Source: Methanomicrobiales archaeon HGW-Methanomicrobiales-1 (GTDB lineage Archaea > Halobacteriota > Methanomicrobia > Methanomicrobiales > Methanospirillaceae). Taken from it: 64,000 nucleotides of DNA. The notes beneath the pieces were generated by a model. That model saw nothing but the letters and a program-made list of their open reading frames with translations. It had not been told where the DNA came from and did not search any database. A program made the position numbers and the translations under genes. The stretch is from assembly GCA_002839675.1 (NCBI GenBank), contig PGYM01000003.1, positions 62,001 through 126,000 on the forward strand, given 5' to 3'. Shown one piece after another: positions 38,929 through 48,467 of the stretch. Positions within the stretch are counted from its first letter, which is position 1. Every line of letters starts with the position of its first letter.

Positions 38929-40272
38929 ATGACCGCTGCACAGGATGATCCGGTCTCCCCTCCGGCACCCGGTACGGGCAATTCCCCGAATCTCCCGATT
39001 CCTCCGTGTGCAGCCCCCGGTCTGGATCCCGAGGGCCACCGGGTGGATCTCTACCTTGACCTCGGGCGGACCCTTTACGATGCCGGGGCCTCGGTCCAGC
39101 GTATCAATGATTCCGTGCGGTACTGCGCCCGTGCCTTCGGGGATGACGATGTCCATGCGTTTGTGGGCAATGAAGCAGTTGAAGTCGGCCGCCGTACCGG
39201 AGATCGCACGCAGATCCGGATGCACGCGTTCCGGGAACCGGTGCGGGTCAATGCCACCACCCTGCAGGGTGTCAGCCGGATGCTCGCTTCTTTTAAGACC
39301 TCGTGTCCCACGCCCGGGTCAGTCAGGGACCGGCTCCAGGAATTACGGGGACTGCCCCTGGTCTTTCCGGCATGGGCAACCATCATCGCAGTCGGTGCGG
39401 CCTGTGCCGCATTCGCGTGGCTGAACCATGCCGACCTGCTCTCCCTCTGGGTAGTCTTCATCGCCGCTTCGATCGGGTTTGCCGCAAAGCTCTATGCCTC
39501 CCCCCGGTCCGGCAACCTGTATCTTACCGTGCTGCTGTCAGCACTCGTTGCATCGGCCGTTGCGCTCATCCTGCTGCCGCTCTCCCATACGGCAACCACA
39601 GAGACGGCACTCATCTCATCACTCCTGTTCCTCGTGCCCGGTACCATTCTCATCAACGGCGGGCTCGACATCGTGCGGGACCATACCGGCTGCGGGATTG
39701 CTAGGCTCACCTCCGTCATGGCACAGCTGCTGGTCATCACGGGAGTCCTGCTGATCCCGCTCTCCCTGATTGCCCCGGAAACGGGCGGTTCTTCTCTCAT
39801 CTCTGTTGGGCTGGCTGGTATCCTGGTCAGTACAGTCGCTGCCGGTATTGCTGCATTCGGTTTTTCACTCATAATGAATATGCCCCTTGCCGCTCTCCCG
39901 GGATGCGTGATCTGCGGATGCGCTGCACGGATTATCCGGGAAGTTGCGATCCTTGCCGGTCTCGATCCTATCATGAGCATCTTCATTGCCATGGCGTCGG
40001 CTACGCTTCTCGCGTTTGTGATCGGCCGGTTCACCCATGTCACGGAAGTGGTGATAGCAGTGGCGGCCGGTTTGCCGATGATCCCCGGGCTTGCCGCAAT
40101 CGTGGGGCTCAATGGTCTCTTCCAGCTCGCTCATCCGTCGGCAGTATTCCAGTCCGCTCTAATCCAGACAACCCTGCAGAATTCCCTGTATGCTGCGGGT
40201 GTTTCGCTTGCGCTGGTGGCGGGGATTATCTTCCCGCTCATTATCATCACGCGGGGGAAGCTGAGGATATAA
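38929..40272 (+). CDS. ThrE-type threonine/serine exporter family protein
   Basis: 447 aa. A soluble N-terminal part with DLYLDLGRTLYDAGASVQRI (DUF1212 region) is followed by about ten transmembrane helices in two halves, the second resembling DUF3815 (GLPMIPGLAAIVGLNGL). The fused two-domain form is typical of ThrE. Amino-acid export is the family function; the substrate here is not proven. About 35 Pro/Gly-rich residues precede the domain. It follows sucD by 83 bp on the same strand. Confidence 0.88.
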   Translation: MTAAQDDPVSPPAPGTGNSPNLPIPPCAAPGLDPEGHRVDLYLDLGRTLYDAGASVQRINDSVRYCARAFGDDDVHAFVGNEAVEVGRRTGDRTQIRMHAFREPVRVNATTLQGVSRMLASFKTSCPTPGSVRDRLQELRGLPLVFPAWATIIAVGAACAAFAWLNHADLLSLWVVFIAASIGFAAKLYASPRSGNLYLTVLLSALVASAVALILLPLSHTATTETALISSLLFLVPGTILINGGLDIVRDHTGCGIARLTSVMAQLLVITGVLLIPLSLIAPETGGSSLISVGLAGILVSTVAAGIAAFGFSLIMNMPLAALPGCVICGCAARIIREVAILAGLDPIMSIFIAMASATLLAFVIGRFTHVTEVVIAVAAGLPMIPGLAAIVGLNGLFQLAHPSAVFQSALIQTTLQNSLYAAGVSLALVAGIIFPLIIITRGKLRI

Positions 40273-40708
40273 CGAGTGGGTTGATCTCTTTCAGGTTCGG
40301 GAGGAATCGGTGTTTCTCCCAATTATTCTTTTTAGAAACTCGCTGAATTTTCCAGTTAAAATCTAAAAGTAAAAGTTTTGCTTATGCTAAATAGTCAGAT
40401 TCAGTGATGGGGGTTGAGACCCCCATTCCCCCCTCAACGATAGACCCCGCCGCCCCCGACAGGGCGCCCCCGCGGCGAATCAATGACGAACAAAAAATGA
40501 AAAAATATTTGCAAAAAAATCACATTGCCCCGCCGTGCCTAAAGAGAGGCCCTGAGGTGGGGGAGCATCGCTAAATAATTTCATGGGACTTCTGATGAAC
40601 ATGAGCGGATTCCTGATTATTTTATGATATCCAAAATTTCATAAAAAAGAAAAAATAGGTTGATTCTCCGGTAATCCCATGCCTTTTCCGGATCCCCGCG
40701 TATGATTC
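40273..40708. other. Non-coding gap between thrE and the RNB gene
   Basis: Contains GGGGGTTGAGACCCCC (about 40409-40424), a GC-rich hairpin, followed by a C-rich 60-bp tract and an AT-rich end. No coding frame is supported. It separates two convergent genes and may hold their terminators. Confidence 0.45.
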
Positions 40709-42178
40709 TTACGCCCTGCCGGTGCAGGCAAAGTCGACATACCCGTTCATCGGGTCGGTCTTGAGCAACCTGACCCGGACTTTCTCGCCAACCCTGAGGC
40801 CCTGCTGGCCCTGCATGACCCTGCCTTCTGCCGGGGGAGTGATCAGCCGGACATAGGTGCCCTTGTCGGAGGCACCGGTGACCAGTGCATCGAACGAGGT
40901 GCCGATCCGGTCCTGGAGTAACACGGCAGCCGCGGCTTTGCGCATAAACCGCTCGACTTTCTTGGATTCTTTCTCTTTCTCGGTGAGCCATGTTGACTGG
41001 CTGACGAGTTCTTCTAGGGTGTAGGGGCTCTCCGTCTTGTCGAGCACGGTCTTTACCAGCCGCTGGATGATGAGATCTACATAGCGCCGGTTCGGGGCGG
41101 TGCCGTGCGTGTAATCGGTGACCGCAAGGGCGAAGTGGCCGATCGGTTCTTCTGCGGGATCGAGCGGGACATATTCCCCGGCCCCCATCAGTTTTACCAC
41201 GGTGAGCGACAGGTCGGGAAAGCGCTCCGGATCGGCTTCTTTCCGGCGGCTCAGGAAGTCTGTGAGTGCCTTTGCATCCGGCTTGTCGGGCAGGATCTCG
41301 CCGTACATTTCGGCGGTAAGCATAATCCCATCCCAGTGTTTCGGGATGCGGACAATGCGCTGGATCATCGGGATCCCTGCTGCTCCGAGGAATGCGACCG
41401 TGGTGCCATTTGCGGCAACCATGAACTCCTCGATCAGGTTCCGTGCCAGGTTCTTCTTCTGGACAATGAGGTCTTTTATGGTACCGTCCTTAACAATGGG
41501 TTCGGGTTCTATCGTCTCGAGCTCAAGTGCTCCCTGTTCTGTGCGGAATTTTTTTAACCGGAGTGCGGCCTCGTGCTGCAGCCGCACCTGTGCCTCGAGC
41601 CCGCGAGTGTCCCGGATGAGTTCGGGAACCGGGCCGGCGCCTTCCAGCCAGTCCCCGACTTCTTCATAGATGAGCTTGGCCTTATTGGCAACGATCGCCC
41701 GGTAGAGGCTGCCGTGACGGACACTGCCATCGGGAAGCACTGCGTACTCAATAACTACGGCCCGGCAGTCCTGTTCCGGCAGGAGTGATGAGATGCCCTT
41801 CGAGAGCCGGTCCGGCAGCATGGGGTAGGTGACGATGCCCGTATACACTGAAGTGCCGTTGTAGGACGCGTACTGGTCGGCCTGCGAGTGCTTGGGAACA
41901 TAGTGATCCACATCGGCAATCGCAATTTTGACCTGGATTTCGTCACCCGGTCCCCGTTCGCAGTATTCCATCTGGTCAAGATCTTCAGAATCGAAGTTAT
42001 CGATCGATGACCAGAGGAGGGCCCGGAGATCCTGCCCGTCTTTGACAGCCTCCGGGATATCCGGGTGGAGCGCATTTACTTCACGGATAACTGCTTTGGG
42101 AAACTCGGGCTTGAAACCGTATTTCTGCATGGCAAAATAGGAGATGGCCTTAAGATCAATGGAACGGTGGTGTTTCAT
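40709..42178 (-). CDS. RNB-family exoribonuclease (RNase R/II-like)
   Basis: 489 aa. The RNB catalytic core is visible: IDNFDSEDLDQMEYCE with the acidic cluster near residues 59-73, AIADVDHYVPKHSQADQYAS, TSVYTGIVTYPMLPDRLSKG, and APNRRYVDLIIQR near 368. A small OB/S1-like domain ends the protein (GLRVGEKVRVRLLKTDPMNG). No N-terminal cold-shock domains are present, so it is shorter than bacterial RNase R. Archaea with RNB enzymes are few apart from halophiles and methanogens. It probably degrades RNA 3' to 5'. Confidence 0.9.
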   Translation of the reverse strand: MKHHRSIDLKAISYFAMQKYGFKPEFPKAVIREVNALHPDIPEAVKDGQDLRALLWSSIDNFDSEDLDQMEYCERGPGDEIQVKIAIADVDHYVPKHSQADQYASYNGTSVYTGIVTYPMLPDRLSKGISSLLPEQDCRAVVIEYAVLPDGSVRHGSLYRAIVANKAKLIYEEVGDWLEGAGPVPELIRDTRGLEAQVRLQHEAALRLKKFRTEQGALELETIEPEPIVKDGTIKDLIVQKKNLARNLIEEFMVAANGTTVAFLGAAGIPMIQRIVRIPKHWDGIMLTAEMYGEILPDKPDAKALTDFLSRRKEADPERFPDLSLTVVKLMGAGEYVPLDPAEEPIGHFALAVTDYTHGTAPNRRYVDLIIQRLVKTVLDKTESPYTLEELVSQSTWLTEKEKESKKVERFMRKAAAAVLLQDRIGTSFDALVTGASDKGTYVRLITPPAEGRVMQGQQGLRVGEKVRVRLLKTDPMNGYVDFACTGRA

Positions 42179-42314
42179 AGGCGACAGATTGGGATTTGGT
42201 GGCGGGGAAGATAAAAGGTGTGTGCCTGGTGAAACGGATCGGGGCAGGCATTATCTGCCATCAGTTCCCGATCAGTACGGGGAGCACCAAGCGCCCGAGT
42301 CCTGCCATCTTATC

Positions 42315-42992
42315 ATGAACGTCAAACTACCCGGGCATAGCGTGATGTATTTCCTCACCGTCGCGTTCGTTCTCGTATTGGGCATTGTTCTGGTTTTTTT
42401 CCAGTCCGCGGCAACCCATCCGGGTCTTGTCCGGGATAATGCAGGCGAATTATCGGCAGATTACCTGTACCATGTCTCGGTTGTCACCCCCCATATGTCC
42501 ACCGTTTTCCTGAAACTTTTTGTATCCAATGCCGGCGTTGCCCTCTTCATCCTGCTGGTTCCGCTGTACTGGGTATGGGTCTGGTGGCTGAACCCGACCC
42601 TGCTTCGCACCGTGATCCGGCTCATGCAAGGAACGGTGTTGCTCCTGGTCCTTGCGCTTGGCTATAATTCCTTCAGCTATGCCTATGTCACGTCCAGCAC
42701 GTTCCCGTTGCCCGTCTTTTTAGCCATGTATTTCCCTCATGGCTGGCTCGAGATGCTCGCGTTTATCCTTGCCGGGACTTTCTCGCTGGTATGCATCGAT
42801 GCCCTGCACGAGTACCTGCCTGCTCATCGTAACGAGTCGGCACCGCATGCCGGGGAGATCGTCTGTTTTATTATTGGCAGGGTATGGCGAGTGTTTCTCG
42901 GGATCGCTTTCCTTCTTGCCATTGCCGTTGCCATTGAATGCTGGATCACCCCCCATCTGGTCACTTCAGTATGGGAACAGGTGCTGGCATAG
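42315..42992 (+). CDS. Stage II sporulation protein M-family membrane protein
   Basis: 225 aa from an ATG at 42315; an earlier in-frame ATG at 42144 would add 57 residues of charged sequence antisense to the RNB gene and is unlikely. About five to six helices, with the family signature PHGWLEMLAFILAGTFSL and an N-terminal FLTVAFVLVLGIVLVFFQSA. SpoIIM proteins are multi-pass membrane proteins of unknown function in archaea, not tied to sporulation there. Confidence 0.83.
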   Translation: MNVKLPGHSVMYFLTVAFVLVLGIVLVFFQSAATHPGLVRDNAGELSADYLYHVSVVTPHMSTVFLKLFVSNAGVALFILLVPLYWVWVWWLNPTLLRTVIRLMQGTVLLLVLALGYNSFSYAYVTSSTFPLPVFLAMYFPHGWLEMLAFILAGTFSLVCIDALHEYLPAHRNESAPHAGEIVCFIIGRVWRVFLGIAFLLAIAVAIECWITPHLVTSVWEQVLA

Positions 42993-43104
42993 CACGTGCT
43001 TACCCGGAGATTTGTCTCACGCTGGCGTCCGGGTACGTTCAGCGTAAACCGGGAATGGGCACTTTCCCGTTTCTTTTTTATATACCCTGTGCTGATCACT
43101 CATT

Positions 43105-43386
43105 ATGTCTCCACGACAATCCGCGACAAAAGACAAGCCCGCCCTGAAAGCCCCGGTCAAGACCGGACCCGGCCAGGACAGGGATCGCCAGCTGGAAGAT
43201 GCCCGGCACCATCCGGTTTCCCGCCCGCAACCCCACCCGGAGCACAAGCCTATCAAAAAACCGGTCCTGCCCAAAAAACATACGCCCCATTCCCATCCCC
43301 ATGGCGACGAGCTGCCCGCCCACACAAATCCGCCCAGCCCTATCAAGCCCGATAAGAAGATAACCAGGACCGGCGCAAAAAAGTGA
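43105..43386 (+). CDS. Small Pro/Lys/His-rich disordered protein
   Basis: 93 aa, almost without hydrophobic residues: MSPRQSATKDKPALKAPVKT, HPEHKPIKKPVLPKKHTPHS, HPHGDELPAHTNPP. The composition is strongly basic and proline-rich, unlike a random frame. A His-rich middle could bind metal. No ribosome-binding site is visible; TATA-like TTTTTTATATACC (about 43073-43085) lies about 25 bp before the ATG, which would give a leaderless transcript. That promoter position is the best support. Confidence 0.55.
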   Translation: MSPRQSATKDKPALKAPVKTGPGQDRDRQLEDARHHPVSRPQPHPEHKPIKKPVLPKKHTPHSHPHGDELPAHTNPPSPIKPDKKITRTGAKK

Positions 43387-43443
43387 TCAAATCTTCCTCT
43401 ATTTTCAGATAATTATAATACTCCCTTTTGCAGATTAGACTGC

Positions 43444-43857
43444 ATGGCACTCAAGGAAAAGATCCTGGATGTGATAGAAGGCCTGCACCCGGCCGCAGTG
43501 GCAACGGTTGCTGACGGGTTGCCGGCGGTGCGGTTCATGGCCCTGTCAGGTTTTCCCGACATGACCTTTGTCGGAGGGACCATGAAGGGAACGCACAAAG
43601 TTGCCGAGCTGAAGAAAAATCCCCATGCTGCAATTTCCATCTGGTCCGGCAAGGAATTTACCGATCCCTATGTCGAGATCAAGGCAAAGGGGGAAGTGCA
43701 CGAGGATCTGGCAACCAAAAAGCGGTACTGGAACCCGATGTTCGAGCAGTATTTCAAATCCATCGACAACCCGGATTTCGTAGTCCTGAAATTCACCGCA
43801 GAAGAGGTTACGTATCACGAACCAAAAAAGATGGCACAGGAAATCTGGAAGCGATAA
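43444..43857 (+). CDS. Pyridoxamine 5'-phosphate oxidase-family protein
   Basis: 137 aa, split beta-barrel: LHPAAVATVADGLPAVRFMA, DMTFVGGTMKGTHKVAELKK, NPHAAISIWSGKEFTDPYVE, IKAKGEVHEDLATKKRYWNP. A flavin (FMN) or F420 cofactor is likely. It is distinct from the family member at 26362. Stands alone, with a poly-T stretch after it. Confidence 0.85.
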   Translation: MALKEKILDVIEGLHPAAVATVADGLPAVRFMALSGFPDMTFVGGTMKGTHKVAELKKNPHAAISIWSGKEFTDPYVEIKAKGEVHEDLATKKRYWNPMFEQYFKSIDNPDFVVLKFTAEEVTYHEPKKMAQEIWKR

Positions 43858-44019
43858 TTGCGTGCACTTTTATCGCAAACTTTTTTTTTTAATTTTTGGT
43901 GACTAAAAAATCCGTATGCTTTTTCCCGGTTCTGCATGCCGGATACCGCCCGTTTCCGGTCCCATCGTACGATCGTTTATCCCGTCAGCGTGACAATCGA
44001 TACGAACGAGCCCCACTTT

Positions 44020-45447
44020 ATGTCAGCTACCCAGTTTTTCCCTATCCCCCCGGAACTCCTCGCTCTTGCCTGCGAGACGGTGAACCGGCGTATTGGCCCG
44101 TTGCCCTACCAGCAGGACGGCATAACCGTAACGCAGGAGCTTATCGGCGTCACCATGGAATGCCTCAACGCGGAGTTTTCCAAAACGCTTGCGCTGCATA
44201 CGAAAAAAACCGAGGAACCGGCAACCGAAGGCCTTGACCAGTGCGTTGCACAGCGCCTGAACCTTTCAGAAGATATTTCCTGCTCCGATGTGATGACCGA
44301 TGTGCTCTGCCGTGCGGGAATTGCCGAGAAAACGGAGGTCGTTGACCGTACATCCCATGCGCGGAGCCGCGGAGTCCGGCTGCAGCCTGCCTGGACGTGG
44401 CATAGTGCATCGGCCCCGGTCTCGCACCTGCCAACGCCGGCAGCAGAACCCGGGAGAGACACTCCTCCTGATCCGTGGATGAGTCTCTGCCCCGTCTGTA
44501 AGACGGGTATCTTAAACCGGGTGTTCGGAAAGCAGTTGTATGGCATTCCCCACACCGATTATTACGTGGAATGCACCCATTGCGGGGCAAAATTCATCCC
44601 GGAAAAAGAGAAGTTCTGCTTAGTTTCCATTGCCACCATCCGCGATCCTATCTGGAAACACCATGTGAACAGGTCTTATCTGCCCGAAGCATGGATCGAG
44701 ATCGCGCGCGCCAGTGGATCGGTCACGCCAAAGCGTTCGGGCACGGTATCCCACCGGCGTTTAACTCCTGTCACGCCGTTCAGTGCACCGAACGGCCCCC
44801 AGGTTCGCACTCCTGCAGTGTCGGTAGTGCTGAAGACCGGTACGCTTCAACCCATGAAAGACGGTTCTTTGGGTGTCCCTGTGCTGGATAAGATCCTCTA
44901 TTTCAAACCGGTAAAACTGATCTTTTCCGGGGGACTCAAAGAGGATGTCTTTGAAAAAGAGCAGGGGCTTTTACAAGACGCCATCAGCACGCCGGCCTAT
45001 TCCCACCTTAAAGCAAAAACCGAAGAGAAGTATGCAAATTACCTCCCTCTCCGCCTCGGTCTCTTTCTCTGGGAAAGAAAAGAGAAGCACGATCCTTTCT
45101 TCCGCGAATTCCTCAACCCGTGGGGCGATGAAAAATTCGGCACTTTCATGGTGGAGGACAGTGTCCTGTCCGGCAGGAAAGGGGTATACCTTGTTGTTGC
45201 AGACGGGAAAGCCTGCCATGCCGGTTACAGTCACGATTCGTTCAAGCAGACCCTGACCCGCGAGTTCAGCCGGATCACCGCGGGGGACTGTCTCCTTGAC
45301 CGGGACGGGACCCGCTGCCGGATCAATGCGCTGCTCTGCATGAACAAAAAAACCGCAGCGGTATACCTCCATGCGAGCGATAATGAGGAGGAAAGTGTAC
45401 GGATTGCCGGAGCCCTGACGGGCCATACCCCGGTTTCCACGCCATAA
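44020..45447 (+). CDS. Zinc-ribbon hypothetical protein
   Basis: 475 aa from the ATG at 44020; an ATG at 43936 would add 28 residues. A zinc-ribbon motif CPVC...CTHC is at about residues 155-190 (CPVCKTGILNR and VECTHCGAKFIPEKEKF). The long C-terminal part contains beta-rich segments (YFKPVKLIFSGGLKEDVFEK, GKKGVYLVV-like). No known enzyme motif. No ribosome-binding site is clear. It precedes another zinc-ribbon protein; the pair may be functionally linked, but the 100-bp gap and different make-up leave that open. Confidence 0.72.
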   Translation: MSATQFFPIPPELLALACETVNRRIGPLPYQQDGITVTQELIGVTMECLNAEFSKTLALHTKKTEEPATEGLDQCVAQRLNLSEDISCSDVMTDVLCRAGIAEKTEVVDRTSHARSRGVRLQPAWTWHSASAPVSHLPTPAAEPGRDTPPDPWMSLCPVCKTGILNRVFGKQLYGIPHTDYYVECTHCGAKFIPEKEKFCLVSIATIRDPIWKHHVNRSYLPEAWIEIARASGSVTPKRSGTVSHRRLTPVTPFSAPNGPQVRTPAVSVVLKTGTLQPMKDGSLGVPVLDKILYFKPVKLIFSGGLKEDVFEKEQGLLQDAISTPAYSHLKAKTEEKYANYLPLRLGLFLWERKEKHDPFFREFLNPWGDEKFGTFMVEDSVLSGRKGVYLVVADGKACHAGYSHDSFKQTLTREFSRITAGDCLLDRDGTRCRINALLCMNKKTAAVYLHASDNEEESVRIAGALTGHTPVSTP

Positions 45448-45545
45448 ACCATTGTTGCTGTTCTGCGATACCGATCACAGAATTTTTCATATGCAATGTA
45501 AACATTATAGTTATCTACTCTGGTTACCTGCCAAGGAGATCCTGA

Positions 45546-46922
45546 ATGAAGTGCCCTCACTGTGGGATGAATATACGCGATAATATAGTGGAGTGCGGCT
45601 ATTGCGGAGGAAAGATCCCGCAAAGCAAAAATAAAGGTTCCATAGCGGGTGGCAGGACTGTACCCAAAGCGGGTGCTGCAAAAAAAGTAACCGAACCTGT
45701 AAGGCCGCAGGATGAAGAGGCCGAAGATGAAGAAGGGGGACTCTCACCCTACCTGCAGCCGGGCGAGCAGGTACAGATCGGGTCTCTCAATGTATCAGTG
45801 AAAAAATTCTTTTTCCATGCATACCTCAGCGACAAGCGGATTTTTTTAATCGATACGCAGGAAAAGAAACTCAAGGTAACGGCCAAGGATGTGGCAAGGG
45901 ATACTATCGCCGACTGCTCCAGCGAATTTTCCGAAAATTCCGATCCCGTCCTTGTAATTTCTATCCGGTCTCCTGACGATGAGATAAAGACGATGAAGAT
46001 AGTCTTTGTCCAGAATGGCATGGACCGGTCCGCCGAGATTGCCGAATGGCTCTCGATCCTGCAGGACGAAAAACCGCATAAAAAACCCGCCCGGAAGGCT
46101 GTCGAAGAGCCCATCCCTGAAGAGGAAGAACCGGCCATAGTTCAACCCGCAGAAAGACCTGTACAGAGAGAAGTGATGCACCCGGTAAGAAAGCCGGCCA
46201 AGGATCACGAGAAACAACCCCCGGTAAAACGGCATCTCTCGATCTATAAGGTTTCCGAAGAAGAAAAAGAGCCGGAACGCGAAGAGGAAGAGCCCCCCCG
46301 GCGTCACCCGATCCGGCAGCAGGAACCGGTGAGACGTTCGATCTCGATCACGGGTTATGAACGGGAGATCCCCCCCACCCATGAAGAACCGGTCAAGCAG
46401 GTGAAAAAACCTGACGTGCAACCGTCAATGAAAGTTGCCATGAAGAGTGCGATGGAGCCGCTCAGGCAGCCCTCTTCACACCCGGTGCGGAGAGTTACTG
46501 CAGAGCCCATGCGCCGCCAGCCGGTTGCAGAACCCGAGCACCCCCCGTTTGTTGAAATTCTTCCGGAGGAGCAGCCGGAGCACCATGAAAAACCCGCACG
46601 GGAGGAAGTTGCCGGAAATCCCAAGTTCTGCCATAACTGCGGCAAGAACCTTCCCCACAGTGCAAACTTCTGCCCCGGGTGCGGGACCAAACTCTCGGCT
46701 CCCAAACCAGGGCATGCAACCGGAGAATCCCACTCCCCGGCAAAGTCCGAGTCGCACGCTTCGTCCGCCCCGCAGAGGAAAGTGCCCAAGATCACGGTAT
46801 CCACTGCCGATGAGGATGATGAGGATAAGAAAGAAGTTGCGCCCGCCCCGGTAAAACCGCCGATAAAAAAGGCCCCCCGGGGCAGTGAAATGACGATCCT
46901 TCACAAATTCCTGCGAAGATAA
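45546..46922 (+). CDS. Protein with zinc ribbons at both ends, PH-like domain and long disordered linker
   Basis: 458 aa, with AGGAGATCCTGA upstream of the ATG. Zinc ribbon 1 is CPHC...CGYC at residues 3-20. Residues about 65-165 form a bacterial-PH-like domain (YLQPGEQVQIGSLNVSVKKF, FFHAYLSDKRIFLIDTQEKK). About 190 charged, Pro/Glu-rich residues follow, then zinc ribbon 2 (FCHNCGKNLPHSANFCPGCG, near residue 360) and a basic tail. This plan suggests a scaffold or adaptor. A soluble cytoplasmic location is likely since no helix spans the membrane. Confidence 0.8.
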   Translation: MKCPHCGMNIRDNIVECGYCGGKIPQSKNKGSIAGGRTVPKAGAAKKVTEPVRPQDEEAEDEEGGLSPYLQPGEQVQIGSLNVSVKKFFFHAYLSDKRIFLIDTQEKKLKVTAKDVARDTIADCSSEFSENSDPVLVISIRSPDDEIKTMKIVFVQNGMDRSAEIAEWLSILQDEKPHKKPARKAVEEPIPEEEEPAIVQPAERPVQREVMHPVRKPAKDHEKQPPVKRHLSIYKVSEEEKEPEREEEEPPRRHPIRQQEPVRRSISITGYEREIPPTHEEPVKQVKKPDVQPSMKVAMKSAMEPLRQPSSHPVRRVTAEPMRRQPVAEPEHPPFVEILPEEQPEHHEKPAREEVAGNPKFCHNCGKNLPHSANFCPGCGTKLSAPKPGHATGESHSPAKSESHASSAPQRKVPKITVSTADEDDEDKKEVAPAPVKPPIKKAPRGSEMTILHKFLRR

Positions 46923-47246
46923 AACGCTCAATGGACAATCCATTGAATTTTTTTCAACAAATTTTTCCTGGTATCTCTTACAGCCATTTTCATGTTGTTT
47001 TAAAAAAGTCCCCAATCTCCTGTTTCATACCCGGTGTAGGCATTTTTCATTCTTACCGGTAATTTTTATCTGATGGATTGTTCTTACCTCAATATAAAAA
47101 AAGCAGGAATCCTGTTCTTTCCCGGTGATAATTCACTGGAGATAAGCGCTTTTTCTATTACTCCCAATCATTTTTGGGCATCATAAGAAAACGGTTATAT
47201 CACTACCAGTCCCAGTTTATTAGTACTAAGTTTCACGAGGACATCA
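46923..47246. other. Intergenic region with the mat promoter
   Basis: No gene. A TATA-like GGTTATATCAC is about 50 bp upstream of the mat ATG, and AATCATTTTTGGGC lies before it. Several T-runs after 46940 probably terminate the preceding gene. Confidence 0.5.
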
Positions 47247-48449
47247 ATGAAGAGAAATATTCAGATTGAAGCATTGGACCAGATCCCCCTTGAAAAGCAG
47301 CGGATTGAACTTGTTGAACGCAAATGCCTTGGCCACCCGGACAGTCTTGCTGACGGGATTGCTGAATCGATCAGCCAGGCACTCTGCAAAACCTACCTTG
47401 AGGAGTTCGGGGTAGTGCTTCACCACAATACCGACCAGGGAGAAGTTGTTGCCGGAGAATCCCGCCCGAAATTCGGCGGTGGCAAGATGATTCGCCCGAT
47501 TTACGTCCTGCTCGATGGGCGTGCAACCAAGCAGTTCAACGGTGTTACCATACCCGCAGATTCCGTAGCAGTTGAAGCTGCTCACGCATATCTCCACAAG
47601 ATTCTTCCCGAACTCAATCTCAACCGGGATCTGATGGTTGACTGCCGTCTCGGAACTGGTTCTACCGATCTCCGGGATGTCTTCAAGCCCTCGCAGGGAA
47701 AAACCCCCCGGGCAAATGACACCTCTTTTGGTGTCGGGCATGCACCCTTCTCCGAAGTTGAGACGATCATCAAAGCTGCAGCCGAATATATCGATGTGAA
47801 ACTCCGGAAGAAATATCCGGCAATCGGACAGGACATCAAGATCATGGGCCTGCGTGACGGCAACACGATCACCCTGACCATTGCCTGCGCTATTGTCGAC
47901 AAATACTGCGCAAACATCAAGGAGTACAAGGAATACATGGTCATTCTCAATGAGGAGATCGTCAAGATCGCAAAGAAGACAACAAAGCGCAAAGTTGTTG
48001 TCCATGTCAACACCGCTGACGATATCAAGAAAGAGAGTGTCTTTTTGACCGTGACCGGCACCTCTGCGGAGATGGGCGATGACGGTTCGGTCGGTCGCGG
48101 CAACCGCTGCAATGGCCTGATCACTCCCAACCGCCCGATGAGCATGGAGGCAACCAGCGGCAAGAACCCGATCAACCACATCGGTAAGATCTACAACCTT
48201 CTCTCTACCCAGATTGCAACGGAATGTGTCAAAAAAGTGGACGGAATTGACGAGATGTATGTCCGGCTCCTGTCGCAGATCGGAAAACCCATCGACCAGC
48301 CGCTCGTAGCCAGCGTGCAGGTGCTGCCGCAGTGTGGCATCAAGCTCAAGGACATCAACGGCGAGATTCTCTCGATCGTGGATGAAAAACTTGCAACCGT
48401 TACCCATGTCACCGAGGCAGTCATCCGCGGTGAACTCAGGACATTCTGA
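47247..48449 (+). CDS. mat: Archaeal S-adenosylmethionine synthetase
   Basis: 400 aa, the archaeal MAT family, unlike bacterial MetK. Diagnostic stretches are ERKCLGHPDSLADGIAESIS, NTDQGEVVAGESRPKFGGGK, and DDGSVGRGNRCNGLITPNRP. It makes SAM from methionine and ATP, needed for methylation throughout methanogen metabolism. The his genes follow; hisG is 18 bp downstream, so mat and his genes are probably co-transcribed. Confidence 0.97.
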   Translation: MKRNIQIEALDQIPLEKQRIELVERKCLGHPDSLADGIAESISQALCKTYLEEFGVVLHHNTDQGEVVAGESRPKFGGGKMIRPIYVLLDGRATKQFNGVTIPADSVAVEAAHAYLHKILPELNLNRDLMVDCRLGTGSTDLRDVFKPSQGKTPRANDTSFGVGHAPFSEVETIIKAAAEYIDVKLRKKYPAIGQDIKIMGLRDGNTITLTIACAIVDKYCANIKEYKEYMVILNEEIVKIAKKTTKRKVVVHVNTADDIKKESVFLTVTGTSAEMGDDGSVGRGNRCNGLITPNRPMSMEATSGKNPINHIGKIYNLLSTQIATECVKKVDGIDEMYVRLLSQIGKPIDQPLVASVQVLPQCGIKLKDINGEILSIVDEKLATVTHVTEAVIRGELRTF

Positions 48450-48467
48450 TCGTATACAGGAAAGACC

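Noticed and set aside
42144-42992. Extended SpoIIM-family frame from an ATG at 42144
   Set aside because: The first 57 residues are antisense to the RNB gene and charged, whereas the family starts with a transmembrane helix near the ATG at 42315.
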